Assembly (NCBI GenBank): GCA_015680685.1
Contig: MNCI01026623.1
Coordinates: 1-49,769 of the forward strand
Reading direction: 5' to 3'
DNA length: 49,769 nt
DNA from: Gnetum montanum
Lineage: Eukaryota; Streptophyta; Gnetopsida; Gnetales; Gnetaceae
Within the stretch, counting starts at the first letter, position 1. The number at the start of each line of letters is the position of its first letter. Below, one piece after another: positions 11,326-22,603 of the stretch. A program made the position numbers and the translations under genes. A model generated the notes under the pieces. That model searched no databases. It was not told where the DNA came from and saw only the letters and a list, made by a program, of their open reading frames with translations.

Positions 11326-11840
11326 TGATGTGTAACTTTGAAACACTTGAGTACCTTATCTCTTTGGGTAAGTTACACTTGGCTAAGTTATGATCATGGC
11401 AAGTTTGATTATTTTAATATTATTTCATCATTATTTCACTTTAGTGTCTACAAGAGTTCATTGGAAAGGTTTAACTCTCATAAATTAGTGATTTTAATAT
11501 TATTTTATTATTTAAATCTTGTGGAAGTTAGAAAAAATTTAAAAATAAATTTCATCAAAAACCTAAGGTTTGTGATCCCCATGACATAGAGTTCACCTCT
11601 GGTAGCTACAAGACTAAGGAATGGGATTAATTACAATGTAATTTAAAAGTTATGGGCTTTGGAAGATTCTAGGCTCTAAAAATTACAAAAAATCCATCCC
11701 CATTTAAGAGAAAATGACAAAAATTCTCTAAGTATTGGATGCTATTTATAGAATTTTTGACTTGTGTCAATGGGATCATGTCAATGTGGCTGACTACATC
11801 AATGGGATCCTCTTGATGTAGGGAATAGAAACAATTTTTA
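11326..11840 (-). repeat. Solo LTR inside element E
   Basis: A 515-bp unit whose minus-strand start (TAAAAATTGTTTCTATTCCC) aligns with the start of the E LTR. It continues with GAGGATCCCATTGATGTAG and ATGATCCCATTGACACAAG, matching the CATCGATG-rich U3 of E. A TATA box (CTATAAATAG) follows. It ends ...ACACATCA. The first dinucleotide is TA, probably a decayed TG. GCATT flanks both sides. No internal region or partner LTR is present, so it is best read as a solo LTR left by recombination between the LTRs of a related, smaller-LTR family. Confidence 0.65.
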
Positions 11841-11845
11841 GCATT
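11841..11845. repeat. Target duplication of the solo LTR, right copy (GCATT)
   Basis: Partner of 11321-11325. Confidence 0.6.
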
Positions 11846-12096
11846 AAAAAATCAGGAGAAAATAAAGATTTTTAACATGAAATTAGAGTTTGAAAGAAGT
11901 CCAAGAAGCCTAGAACATGATGAAATGCATGAAGAGGGCTAGATAGTTGACAAAAGAGGAGATTTAATTGGGAGAATAATGGAGAAATTCCATGAAGGAG
12001 CACACAATTGGACATAAATAATGTGGAGTACAAAATATTTCAATTTAGAAATGCCTAAGGAATGAGGAACGTAACTAGTCAAACCAAGGGGTATGC

Positions 12097-12121
12097 AAGT
12101 GGATCCTTCCCATAGCAGGCT
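12097..12121 (-). other. Conserved GCTTGCTTTAGGGAGGA-type block, element E (decayed)
   Basis: Minus strand reads AGCCTGCTATGGGAAGGATC followed by CACTT, aligning with 5397-5420 in A and 27414-27437 in B. Confidence 0.4.
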
Positions 12122-12558
12122 CATGTCCTTGATGCCCTTGCATGCCCTCAAACTAAGGATTTTGTGGGCCCCATGGGTGACTAATGGTTATGGTTAGTTA
12201 AGTACCAAATCACCAAAGAAACTATCTAAGAACTTTGATTCATCAAACTAAGACATTAAAAAAAACATGAAAAGAGGAGGTGAGGTGAGATATGGAAAGC
12301 ATAGATAAATGATGTGGAGAGTGGAATGGAGTCTAGTATCATGGTCACATAAAGTTACTTGTGGATTTTGGTGGTTAATATGATCCAATAACATCCAACC
12401 TTAGTCCAAATTAAAACCAACCACTTTCATTGACTTCACATTAATACTCTAATACTACTTCATCCCTTCAAGGCACAAGAATATTTCCATAGATCAACCA
12501 CCATTCCTAAAAGAGAAGAAAAGAGGAGCAAAAAGTAAGATGAGATTTAGTTAGAGAA

Positions 12559-12590
12559 GACCATCAAACATGGTTAACATGTCTTTCTAG
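12559..12590 (-). other. Conserved hairpin block, element E
   Basis: Minus strand CTAGAAAGACATGTTAACCA followed by TGTTTGATGGTC, matching the A (4931) and B (26831, 26928) copies. Confidence 0.45.
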
Positions 12591-13242
12591 TTACATAATC
12601 AATGCTTGTAGCTTGTTATTTTGCTAAGGGATGTACCTTGAATTCCCATTATTATAGTTTTTTTAAACCTTTTTGGATTTTTGGATGGGAACTACACCAT
12701 GCAATGACTTAGCTTCCCATTATTGGTTGATAGTGGAATGATGAAAAATCCAAGAAAACTCTCTTGTAACCAAGATGGTACGCAAGAACAAAGAGCATCA
12801 AATCCCCTTGAAGTCACATCCTTATCTATCCATTTAATCCTTCCCAAGTTTGAAAACTACCAAGATCATAAGTTTTTTAAAAGTTTCATTTAAGTAGGGA
12901 CCACATATTTCCAAAATAAGGGAACACCATAGAGTTTTGTTGGTAGGTGGATGACATGACCTCACTACTTGCTATCATGAAAAATGAAACCACATCTTAG
13001 TTATCAATACCAAAATTCAAAGATAAAATCTAGAAGTTAGCAATTAAATAATATTATAGTACAAACCACCATCAAACAACCACGTCTTGGTAGCAATAAA
13101 GGAAAATAAAATAAGAAAAGCATAAAAGAAATCTTAAATAAATAAAATAAAATATAGAAGAAAGTGTAAAATATTTAAGAAAGAGAAAAATATACTAAAA
13201 ATGATGAAAAAATGAGGAGCCACATTAATTGATCAGCATGGT

Positions 13243-13281
13243 TGGCCATATCCCTCATGATTAAGTTGGAAGGAGGAGATC
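13243..13281 (-). promoter_or_regulatory. Internal polypurine-like block after pol, element E
   Basis: Minus strand GATCTCCTCCTTCCAACTTA then ATCATGAGGGATATGGCC, the counterpart of 4227-4265 in A, about 80 bases beyond the integrase stop. Confidence 0.45.
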
Positions 13282-13361
13282 TAAAAAATTGAGCATTCTT
13301 GTCCATCCATTGAGGTATTTTGGTCACTGGCTCTCTTAGGTTTATGAAAAGGTTTATGTTG

Positions 13362-14520
13362 TTACATGTTGACGAATAACTTTTTTATTGGGCTTTCAGG
13401 TTTATATATTAACATAGACCCATAAGGAAAGGTTTTGTAGATAATGTAAGGCCCCTTTGATAACATTTGGAACTTAGTTCTATGGTACATGTGTGGGATT
13501 ACAATATAGGACCCTATCTCCCAGTAGAAATTTTACTTTCCTAATTGTAAGGTTATGTCATTATTTATTGAATGCCTTGTGTACTTCATTAGATGATAGG
13601 GCCATCAATTTGTTCTCATCTAGCACATTGAGATTCATTAGTATTTCTTTTTGTGCTAGAGTTAGGTTAAGGTTAAGGTCACAAGCTATTGACAATGTAT
13701 CAAGCTCCATTTGGATTGGAAGTGTTGGTAATTTTTTGTCCACAAGCTCATATGCAGAGTAACCAATAGGAGGTTTTTAACTAGAGCAATAGGCCCAAAG
13801 GGCACTATTCAAGTTAGTATTTTTATGATTTCCCTATTTGTAGCCTCTACTTGACCATTGGCTTGGGGGTGGTAAGATGTTGTTAATTTATGTTCAACCC
13901 TTAAGTATTGCATAAGCTTTCAAAAGGTAGTGCCTATAAAATTAGTTTCATTATTAGAAATAAGTGCATGTTGCATCCAAAACCTATTTACAACATATTT
14001 TTATATAAACCAAGCAACTATAGAAGATGTGCAATTAGTGATGATTGCAACTTCCATCCATTTTGTACAATAGTCAATAGAAACTATGATGTAAGCCTTT
14101 CCATTCAAAATGAAAGTGATAGGAACCATGAAGTTAATGCCTGAAATATCAAAGAGCTCTAATGGTTAGATCCACTAGTGAGTCCCTTCCATACGAGTGG
14201 TCATTTCACCATCATGTTGCTAGTGTTCATAGGAGTGAACGAAGTGGTGAATAGCCTTGAAAAGTGTTGTCCAATAATACTCTACCATGAGGATCTGAAT
14301 AGCCATGCACATCCCAACATAGTGGCCCCCATAAGGACCCTCATGAGCATCTTGAAGCACACATAGTTGGTCAACATCAAGTACACACCATCAAACCAAG
14401 CCTTCAACACACACCTTATAAAGGTGTCTATTGATTTCCATGAAGCATTTATAAGGTTTGTGTTAATTTTCATGAAGCATTTGGCCTGGTGAAGAAACTA
14501 TTATTTCTTCCTACTACACT
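13362..14520 (-). pseudogene. Integrase, element E
   Basis: Zinc region with DAHEGPYGGHYVG, then SYEH and QHDGEM where the HHCC cysteines have decayed. The core has SGINFMVP (first Asp now Asn), YIIVSIDYCTKWMEV, ALISNNETNF (second Asp now Asn), TTFxKLMQYL, TSYHPQANGQVE and the Glu region. The C-terminal part has LDENKLMALSSNEVHKAFNK, GPYIIYKTFPYGS and ends VNM-stop at 13362-13364, matching the A end. Two of the three catalytic acids are lost by G-to-A type changes, so it is inactive as well as frame-broken. Confidence 0.85.
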
Positions 14521-14719
14521 ACTCCTGTGGCATCCCATGAGTGAGAAGATAGGTAAGAATGACATCATACTAGTTAGGTTCAGTGGGAACTTGGTTAGTT
14601 ATAGCCCTAGTAAAGAAAAGTTAATTAGGAAAATAATTTGAAAGTGGGCTATCCTCCTCTTTTTTGTGGCATCTCAACTGAGATAAATGGTCAGCAATCA
14701 TGTTCTCAATTCCCCTTTG

Positions 14720-15060
14720 ATCTACTGAAGTGAGATTGAATTCCTACAAGATCACTAGCAACCATATAACATGAGGGCTTGTTGTTGACTTATTCATCAA
14801 GAACTAGATTGCATTGTGGTCTATGTGCACACACACCTTGTACCAAAGCACATAGTACCTAAATTTCTCCAAGGCAAACACCACTACCATCAAATCCTTC
14901 TCTATTGTAGTGTAGTTCAACTAAGCATCCATAATACTTCTACTTGTGTAGTGAATGTAGTATGGATGTTTCTAATCATTCAACTCCATAAGCATAGCTC
15001 CCAAGGCATAATTGAATGTGTCCATCATGATGGAAAGGGTCCTAGACCAATCAAATGCTT
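14720..15060 (-). pseudogene. RNase H domain, element E
   Basis: Minus-strand motifs: FNYALGAML, HPYYIHYTSRSI, LNYTTIEKDLMVVVFALEKF and HIDHNAIxFLMNK. Homologous to A 2725-3014 and C 48180-48560. The first catalytic Asp region is degraded and stops interrupt the frame. About 200 bases of spacer separate it from integrase, as in C. Confidence 0.75.
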
Positions 15061-15089
15061 GTAGAATTGGAGTTTCTATGAACTTTTTC

Positions 15090-16118
15090 TTGAGTTACTA
15101 GAATGCACCCTTGCTTTCCTTAGTCAAAATAAATAAATCATTCTTGTTTGTCAGCTCCACCAATGGTTTGACAATCTTAGAAAATTTTTTAATGAAGCAT
15201 CAATTGTAGCCTGTGTGACCAAGAAATGACCTCACATATTTAACTATTTCTAGCTGTTTGGTAATTCCTTGGATAACCCTTATTTTTTCAAGGTCCACCT
15301 TGATCCCTTTTTCTAAAATTTTATGCCCTAATACAATGTCTTCCTAGACCATCAAGTAGCTTTTCTACTAGTTAAGCCTAACATTTATCTTTATGCACCA
15401 TTTTAGCACCTACTTAAGATGGTTCATGCCTCGCTTAAATGTAGCCACATAGGTGGAGAAGTCATACATAAAGACTTCCATCCCACTATCAATCTACATA
15501 GAAAATTCTTAGGACAAGACATTAGAATGTGGCAAGGGCATTACATAGGCTAAATGACATCTTTTTGAATGTGAAAGTTTCCTAGAAACTTGTGAATGTG
15601 GTCTTGGTCTAATCCTCTAATGCTATCTAGATTTGGTTATAGTCACTATAACCATCTAGAAATTTATAGTATGAATGCCTAGAAATGGTATCCAACACAT
15701 GGTTCACAAATGGCAACAAAAAGTGATCCTTATATGTTTCCATGTTCAACAACTTGAAATCAATGCAAACCCTTCATTTATCATCTTTCTTTGACACTCT
15801 CACAAGTAAGCTAATCCACTTACTATCTACAATGGGATAGATGAACCTTGCCGTAAGGAGTTATCTAATCTCCTCCTTGATGATCTACTTTAATTTGGGA
15901 TTCAATTGTCACTGCAACTACCTCTTGGGTTTCATGGAGGGATCTATGTAGATGTGATGTTGGCATATCCTAAGATTAATTCTAGTGAGTTTAGGATATG
16001 ACCAAGAAAAGGCTATTGGCCATTTGTTAACCACTTCCAACAGATTCTTTTTTTGCATAGGAGCAAGGTTGAAATTGATAATAATCAACTTACCATTTTT
16101 TAGAAAAGCATATTTCAT
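15090..16118 (-). pseudogene. Reverse transcriptase, element E
   Basis: Begins near MKYAFLKNGKLIIINFNLAP with FSWSYPKLTRI and DPSMKPKR. Then come FIYPIVDSKWISLL, RVCIDFKLLNMETYKDHF, LPFVNHVLDTISRHSYYKFL, DGYSDYNQI and SLCNALATF. The catalytic box at 15461-15472 (minus) reads FMYD instead of FMDD, losing one of the two essential Asp residues. Many TAA/TAG stops stand where A or C has Gln or Trp codons. The N-terminal part is openest; later parts need frame changes. Confidence 0.85.
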
Positions 16119-16449
16119 TCTAGTTGATAGTCTTTAACTCAAAGGGCTCTTGCTTAAAACTTTCAGGGATCTCCAACTCTCCCCAATTGGTATCATGAAG
16201 TTCATCAAAGAGTTGGTGATGGATTTGCTCCATCTCATCCATAACTTTGATGTAGATACTTGTCAAGCTCTTAGCTAGTTCCATGCATAGAGTTGAGCTG
16301 CTTTCAAGTTTAGTTATTAGCCATTGGATTCCCTCCTATTTTTTGGCTACTAAGTATAGGCACCTTTGAATTTCAAACACATCTACAAACTACTTGCATG
16401 TTGTGATTATTGTACTTTTTACAAATCATAATTTTTGCATGTAGTGGTA

Positions 16450-16870
16450 TCTTTTGTCATTGTATGTGATGCATGAAATGCACTCTCTTAATTTTTTCAA
16501 TATCATTTTCTTTGAAAATTTCCAAGGATAGGTCTCTAATGCCTAGTTTCATATCACTTGTACTTATCCAAGTCTTTTTCATGATGATTGGGAAGTCTCC
16601 TTTGTAGTTATCAACTCTGATCACTAGGAAATCAATGGCATATGATCATCCATAAATAGTGGTCATAATGTCCTTCACCAATTCCAAAGGAATGGTGATG
16701 GATTAATCTACCAACTTAAGATGAATTTTGCTCTTCTTGAGAGGAGGCAAGTTCCAAACTTTATACATTTCATAGAAGATCAAATTTACACCCAAACCTA
16801 AGTTTAGAAGAGCCTTACATGGCTCATTCCCAATGATTTGCAAGTAGATTAAGGAACTCTTAGGATTAGG
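16450..16870 (-). pseudogene. Retropepsin-like protease, element E
   Basis: Active-site loop ALLNLGLGVNLIFYEM. The catalytic Asp has become Asn (codon 16802-16804, minus strand). Downstream: YKVWNLPPLKKSKIHLKL, SITIPLELVKDIMTTIYG, GDFPIIMKKTW and IRDLSLEIFKEN, all closely matched in A and C. TAG and TGA stops interrupt the frame. Dead by the active-site change alone. Confidence 0.75.
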
Positions 16871-17159
16871 TCTCTTCCTAGAAATATGGCTAGCCTTTAT
16901 CCAATTTGTAACTACATGGTCAACATTGTAGTATGTACTTTGGAAGGCATTTGGTTTGAAGGGGTCTTAAATGGTGTTGCAAAGGATGAAGAAAAAGTAG
17001 GGTCATTAACCACAAATGTAATAGCTACCTTCCCAACTAAGTGGTTCAAAAAATAAACTCCAAAAGAGATATTTGTTCCAAAACAATAGTCTTTCTAAGC
17101 CCTTGTAGTATTTCTTTGCTATGGTTGGGCTAAGATTTCATCCTACATGGATGGAACTA

Positions 17160-18950
17160 GTGGCAAATGAGTTTAGGATGGAGGTACAAGTGTAGAAAGA
17201 TGAGGAGGAGAATAAGGAAATGGGGATTTCCCTCTTAGAGATTGAGTTCTGTAATACTTAGGAGGGTAGTAGTGATGTTAAAAAGAGACATGACTAGAAG
17301 AGTCACATAGAGAAATCAACTACTAAACATAGTACCCATATAGATCTGGTTACTAGTAAGGGTACTATTGCCTTGGTGGTGACATGCCCCATGACAGTGG
17401 ATATTGTCACTATTGGTAATGATCATGAGGTTGGGGTGGAGCTCCACTTGAATAGTAGGCTTATTGTTGGTGGAACTACCTATAGTTTCTTTGAGGATAA
17501 GGCAACCTCCTAGGTGCTTACCTTCTTGCTAATCTAGGATTTAGTGCATACACCCTAGACTCCTACAAGTGTGACATAATGGGGTAGCATCCCTTATGAT
17601 GCTTGTATTGGTAGATGTCACACCTACCATCATCATCTATTTTAAACTCTACAACCTCTTCAACAATAGCAACTTTTCTCTTACCCCTTTGATGGGCAAG
17701 TTTAACTTTATTCATTCTTCTTCAGTCACAACCGCTACCTTGCTCTTTTGGCTCTTCTACAATTCTAAGGATAGTTTGGAACTTCTTGTTCAAAGAATCC
17801 CACATTTTGTCTACCTTAGCTAATATTTTAGAAATAGATTTTTGTATTAGTAAGGTTTTACATTACAACAGTTCATCAAGTGGGGCCTCCTCCTCATTGT
17901 CATAAAATTGGACCTTCCTTCTACAGATGGAAGGATCCTAGTTATACTCCTTCACACTTTCCCTTTTCCTTAACTCACATTCTTCTTTGGCCACTTGCTT
18001 AATTAGCCTTTGGCTCTTATGGAATCTTAATTCTAAAAGTCTCCCTATACATAGATCCCAAGAGTTCTTTTCATTTCTATTCTAAGCCCATCTATGATAT
18101 GGTGGAGCTGCTCCTTTTGAAAAAATCCATGGCCTGGGTACATGTGCAATAGAGAGTAATATATGCCCATGGCTACATCCAAGTATTCATGTGTTTGTTA
18201 TCTCCACCCTTGGGTCTACTTCCTTAGATTAGACACTTAGGATTATGTTTGATACTTGTTATTGAAGAATTCATGCATCATACTCCATCATTTAATTGAT
18301 TCTGGTTCTAAGGATTGGTACCAACTTTCAGCCTTCTTGATGAGTGTTTGAGGGAATAGCTTCAATTTTTGCCATTCATTTTCAATGTTCTATAAGGCAT
18401 AGGAATTGTGAAAGACTTAGAGATGATTTTTTGGATCAGAATTATATCACATTTCAAACTTGGGGATATTGTACATGTTAAACCATTTAATATAGCTATC
18501 TTTCATGTGTCTCATTGGAACTCTCATAGCCTCTACAATGTTTAGCATGTCTCTAGTTGCAAGAAAAGGCTCATCATAGTCATAGTTCTTGTGATTGCCA
18601 TGATGCTTATGATGCTCCCTTATGTCCCTTCATTTAGGGTGATGGGCCTTCCTTGATTTCCCATTACCTTTGTCTCTATTGTTCCAACAGGGCCTGCAAT
18701 CATTCTTATCCCACCGATCACCTTCATCACAGTTTCATCCTTTACAGCTTCAGTTGTAGCTAGAGGAGGAAGAAGATGAGAACAATAAAGATGAAGAGGA
18801 AAAAGGACTAGCACTAGCATGGTGCATGCTACTTTCTTCTTTGGTCACAACCATGATCACCATGTTTATCTTTATCATGGTGCTTATCCTACATTGACTT
18901 CCTTCTTTGGAGCCCCCATGGTCATGGGACCCACCCTTCTCCAAACTAGG
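17160..18950 (-). pseudogene. Gag, element E (type 1, shared with B)
   Basis: Structural protein of the virus-like particle. The capsid-type core lies at about 18250-18505: SYIKWFNMYNIPKF, YNSDPKNHL, VFHNSYAL, KLKLFPQTLIKKAESWYQSL and HEFFNNKYQT. It matches element B at 23700-23960 but not the gag of C or D. Upstream (18750-18944) is a Ser- and charge-rich stretch. The Cys-His motif lies at 17566-17622, followed by the Tyr/Pro-rich linker (17160-17560) leading to protease. Stops are frequent. Confidence 0.7.
17566..17622 (-). other. Non-canonical Cys-His motif in Gag (element E copy)
   Basis: Minus strand: C-x6-H-x3-C-x5-H with YKHHKGC core, same 57-nt length as in A and B. Confidence 0.65.
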
Positions 18951-19603
18951 GTTTTTTACAGTGCATTGTAAATTCTAGTTAGCACCCCTTCATCAAAGAA
19001 GAGGGGAGAAGAATCAGTTTATTGAGAACTCTTAGAGAAGGAAACCTCTCCTTTCTTTTGGCCTAGTAGGAACAAAGGGTTTGTGAATCATTTTCTCTTT
19101 GATGCCTTGTAGCAAGCCTTCACTTTCCAATCTTTCGTCCATTGTGCCTTAGGGGGATGAAAATCCTAATACTCATGGTCCTACACAAACATATTCTACA
19201 TTAAGCCCCTAGATGTCCAATTTCATGAGAGTGTGGAGCAACATTGCAGGAACTAATTGATTAGGGAGCAACACAATGTTGTCCTCCATGTTCCTCCACT
19301 ACATCTGTTTATCTTGGTGTAGGATGAAGGTGCATTCTAGAACATACTCATCTAGATGAGTATAGAAAACTTTGTAGTGTTGGAGCATAGGTGGTTTTTA
19401 CCCTTCACGTCTTTGCTGATTGGATCCACTTTTGTATGGCAGTGGAGAATCTCCCCTATAAGAAGAATCCATATTAGATTACAAGAAAAAAAATGTGCTT
19501 TTGTTGTTATTAGTATTTTCTCAATGATATCAACTTTAGGATTCACTACAAATTTGTTATATAATTTTACTAACTCCAAGGTACTACACATAGCTAACTA
19601 AAC
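18951..19603 (-). other. Leader between primer site and gag core, element E
   Basis: About 650 bases. Some of it probably encodes the gag N-terminus, but no start could be fixed because stops interrupt every frame. Open stretches here overlap on both strands and look non-specific. Confidence 0.4.
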
Positions 19604-19622
19604 TCCCCAGCAATGATGCCAA
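19604..19622 (-). promoter_or_regulatory. Primer binding site, tRNA-Asp type, element E
   Basis: Minus strand TTGGCATCATTGCTGGGGA abuts the 5' LTR end. It differs from the tRNA-Asp-complementary Athila/Tat consensus (TTGGCGCCGTTGCCGGGGA) only by G-to-A and C-to-T changes. Confidence 0.8.
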
Positions 19623-20463
19623 TCATGAGTAGTGAGCAATTCCTATGCCCAACCATATGAATCACTATCATTAACTAAGTGATACTATTCAATTTCATAG
19701 ACTTTAGCTCTCTGAATACACTAGGTATAGGTAGTGACTCTAATAGACATGATCATTGTGTTCTCAATTTCACTTCTAAAGTGTAAAGGTATGGTTAAGT
19801 GTAATTAAGGCACATGATTTTTATCATTTTGTGTTTTTCATTAATTCACCTAAATGCTAAATATATAGTAATTAAATGTATAAATAATCCAATAACTAAC
19901 TAATCCTAACATAAACATCCATTCCCACTTTATGTATATATCCTAAACACATTGTAACACTACTAGTTTACCAAGCATTAGACGCTACTAGGATTACCAA
20001 GTGTTAACATATGCTCAAAGTGGTTGTACTTATGTGCATTAATTAATCATATGAATTAATTACTTAAAAGCATTAACGTAAATTACATGAATAATAAATG
20101 CATGATGTAAACATTAAGCTAAGTGCAAGTGCTACAAGGTTTATAAAGAAAGTTCATCTTTATTGTTGTTCACACTAAGGTGCTCAAGTACATCAGTACT
20201 CGAATAAAGATCTGTACACTTCTCAACTCCTACTATGGGCACTTAGAAAATATTCTAACTCTGGGAAGATAAAAATGTAAGAGTTCAACTGGCAACTAAT
20301 GATCAAATATAATAAATGTAGCTAGTGCATAAATTTATATGGGTGGCACAAGACACTGCATTGACACATACGCGTTAATGCAATAAACCACACATCGATG
20401 TGATTGTGTTAATGGGATTACATCGATGGGATCCTATCAATGTAGGAAAATGACAACTCATCA
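19623..20463 (-). repeat. 5' LTR of element E
   Basis: Minus strand starts TGATGAGTTGTCATTTTCC and ends next to the primer site. It has CATCGATG palindromes in U3 (about 20395-20435) and a TATA box at 20331-20339 (minus). 841 bases, aligned end to end with 7347-8176. Confidence 0.9.
20331..20339 (-). promoter_or_regulatory. TATA box in the element E 5' LTR
   Basis: Minus-strand TATAAATTT about 125 bases into the LTR; this LTR would drive element transcription. Confidence 0.55.
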
Positions 20464-20468
20464 ATCTC
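20464..20468. repeat. Target site duplication of element E, right copy (ATCTC)
   Basis: Matches 7342-7346 exactly. Confidence 0.85.
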
Positions 20469-20539
20469 ATTCCATTGAGTTCTTAGCTCTAGTTCTATAG
20501 TCCTTGTTCATGTCCTCCAAACAAATTATTCTAAAAATA

Positions 20540-22025
20540 AAATTTGGATGGTAGCTACCAAGATGAAGGCTATTAGAGATTGGCCAACTCCTAAGGATGT
20601 TTGGAAGGTAAGATGATTCCTTGGTTTAGCATGTTTTTATAGATAGTTCATAAAAAAATTTAGTGATATTTTGTGGCCTATGTTTACTTTGTTAAAGAAA
20701 AATAAATATTTCAAGTAAGAAAATGAAACCCAAAGAAGCTTTGACTTGTTGAAAGAAAAGATTACTAGTGAAGTGATGCTTGTGATTCTAGATTTTCAAG
20801 AGTTATTTTAGGTGAAGGTGGATGCAAGTGGACTTGCCATTGATAGGATACTTTTACAAGAAGGTAGGACTCTTGCCTTGTTGTCAAAAAACTTGAATGA
20901 GTCAAGGCAAAAATATAGTGTGTATGAGAAGGAGTTGTACACTATTGTTCAAGCACTCAAGCATTGGAGACATTACTTATTGCCCAAAGAGTTCACTTTG
21001 ATGACAAACCACAAAGCCATTTATAAACTCATAAAAGAAGTTACGTGCAAAGTAGATGAAATTGATTTCATAGTTACAAGGGATTAATATTTTGTTGAAA
21101 CATAAAATTGAAAAAGCCAATGTGATGCCTAATGCATTATCCAAGGTGCATGTGGTTAATTTTAGTGTACCTCATGTGGAAGGTATGGGTAATTTTGCTT
21201 CTTTGTATGAGAATGATCATAATTTTTTGTAGGTTTGAAGGAGCCTCAAAGAGCCATTAAGAAGTAGGATAGAGTAGTGAAGAGATTATCACATTCAAGA
21301 TGACCTATTATTTAAGAATGAAAAGGTATGCATTCCTAATTGTGATTTTAGGAACAAGATTCTATTTAAAAGCATTATAGTGGCATGGTAGGTGTCATGG
21401 GTAGGGATAAAACATTGGAACTTATGGGTAAGTACTATTTTTAACCTGATATGGCAACTAAAGCTTCCAAATTTGTGAAGGAGTGTTTGACTTGTTAAAA
21501 GTTCAAGGAAGGAAAAGAAGTGGATAGATACTATATGCCTTTGCCAATTTCCAAGGTTCTATGTTAAAGTGTCTATCAATTTTGTGAGTGGTATTCCAAA
21601 AACCAAAAGTGGAAATGATGTAATTTTTTTTGTTATAGATAGGTTCTCCAAGATGACACTTTTTATTCTATTATAGAAGATGTATGCTTCTCATGTTGCA
21701 AATTTGTTTTATCAGCATGTTGTGAAGTTTCATGAAATTTCTTTGAATATTGTTAGTGACAAAGACTCCAAATTTACAAGTTACTTTTGGAGGTCCCTTT
21801 TCAAAATTTTAAGGAAAAATTTGAATTTTTCTAGTGCATATCATCCATGAATAAATCCTTGTTAAACATATTGAGATGTTTATGTGATGGATAGCCAAAC
21901 AAATGAAAAAAATTATGGTTTCATCCTAAGTTTTTGTACAATACTACTTTTCATGTTGCTATTGGCAAAAGCCCATTTGAGGTGAATCATGAGTTTTATC
22001 CAAAGATGATGGATACTTTGAATAA
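20540..22025 (+). mobile_element. Element F, first half: 5'-truncated chromovirus
   Basis: Starts abruptly at the RT connection domain and runs to integrase, where element B has inserted at 22026. It resumes at 32097 with the integrase C-terminus and a chromodomain. The lineage call rests on SDKDSKFTSYFWRSLF, LNFSSAYHP, the WVHL-type C-terminus and the chromodomain. The 5' LTR, gag, protease and most of RT are missing. The 70 bases between E's target duplication and 20540 are unassigned. Confidence 0.85.
20540..22025 (+). pseudogene. RT end, RNase H and integrase of chromovirus F
   Basis: RT connection: KMKAIRDWPTPKDVWKVR, FLGLACFYR. RNase H: VKVDASGLAIDRILLQEG, ALLSKNLNESRQKYSVYEKE, ALKHWRHYLLPKEF, MTNHKAIYKL (the usual Asp before His is Asn). 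Integrase: INFVSGIPKTKSGND, FVIDRFSKMTLFIL, ASHVANLFYQHVVKF, NIVSDKDSKFTSYFW (second Asp kept), LNFSSAYHP, then a degraded Glu region and GKSPFEVNHEFYPKMMDTL just before the B insertion. The RNase H stretch 20812-21087 is the longest open part; other parts need frame changes. Insertion of B cuts the integrase frame after codons for MDTLN. Confidence 0.85.
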
Positions 22026-22603
22026 TGATAAAACATTTTTTACCACGGCTATGGTATTAAGCATTCAATATTGGAGTTGCGATATTGGGACACAAGCTTC
22101 AATGTCAAATATTTGATATTGCTCCACATGTGCCTACCTATATATAACACACTTAGGTGCATGGTCGGACAAAAAATTTAGTCCATAGTAGTAGAGCCCT
22201 GTCAATTTATTTCCATAAATTTAGACTTAGTAGTTAGAAGTGTCAATGCCTAGTGTAATGTGAATTAGTAAACAAAAAGTTTATTTGAGAATTTTATACT
22301 TGGGCACAAGTGTGACTAAAAATAAAGATCAAGCTATTTCCCCACTATTGTAGAATTCTCCTAGATTTACTATTTACACTTAGAATAATTTTTCTTACTA
22401 TTTCATAGTTAATGATTTACTTTTATATGCACTTTATTAGTATTGTTTTTAAGCGGAATGAGTATGACTAATATCGAGCACTTAAGTGTGATTGCTTGGT
22501 AACCCAGTAGTGCTATTGCATGGTATGTTTAGTAGTGGTATACTTGGTAATCCTAGTAGTAATTGTTGTATAGTTGGGTGTTGGATTATTCCACCACCTA
22601 TCA
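22026..22603 (+). repeat. 5' LTR of element B
   Basis: Starts TGATAAAAC and ends CCACCACCTATCA directly before the primer site. It shares TTGATATTGCTCCACATG-like U3 text, a TATA box (22139-22147) and TTTAGTCCATAGTAGTAG with the 3' copy. Length 578; the 3' copy is longer because of a ~279-base indel and a local duplication. Confidence 0.85.
22139..22147 (+). promoter_or_regulatory. TATA box in the element B 5' LTR
   Basis: TATATATAA, aligned with TATAAATA at 31310-31317 in the 3' LTR. Confidence 0.5.

Larger units (their letters stand above)
11846..13361 (-). other. Non-coding region after integrase, element E
   Basis: About 1.5 kb with no convincing frame. It contains the decayed AGCTTGCTTTAGGGAGG block (12097-12121), the hairpin block (12559-12590) and the internal purine block (13243-13281), in the same order relative to pol as in A. 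Confidence 0.6.
7347..20463 (-). mobile_element. Element E: complete LTR retrotransposon, Athila/Tat-like
   Basis: Two direct LTRs (7347-8176 and 19623-20463) bound ~11.4 kb of internal sequence and are flanked by the perfect 5-bp duplication ATCTC. Read on the minus strand the order is 5' LTR, tRNA-Asp-type primer site, gag, protease, RT, RNase H, integrase, non-coding region, extra ORF, PPT, 3' LTR. A hand comparison of 7902-8020 with 20189-20307 gives 24 differences in 119 positions, 20 of them transitions, so the insertion is old. A solo LTR (11326-11840) and a 241-base N gap (10366-10606) lie within it. Catalytic residues of protease, RT and integrase are all mutated. Confidence 0.92.

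Noticed and set aside
18750-18944. Ser-rich minus-strand frame as a separate small gene
   Set aside because: Falls in the low-complexity N-terminal part of element E gag.
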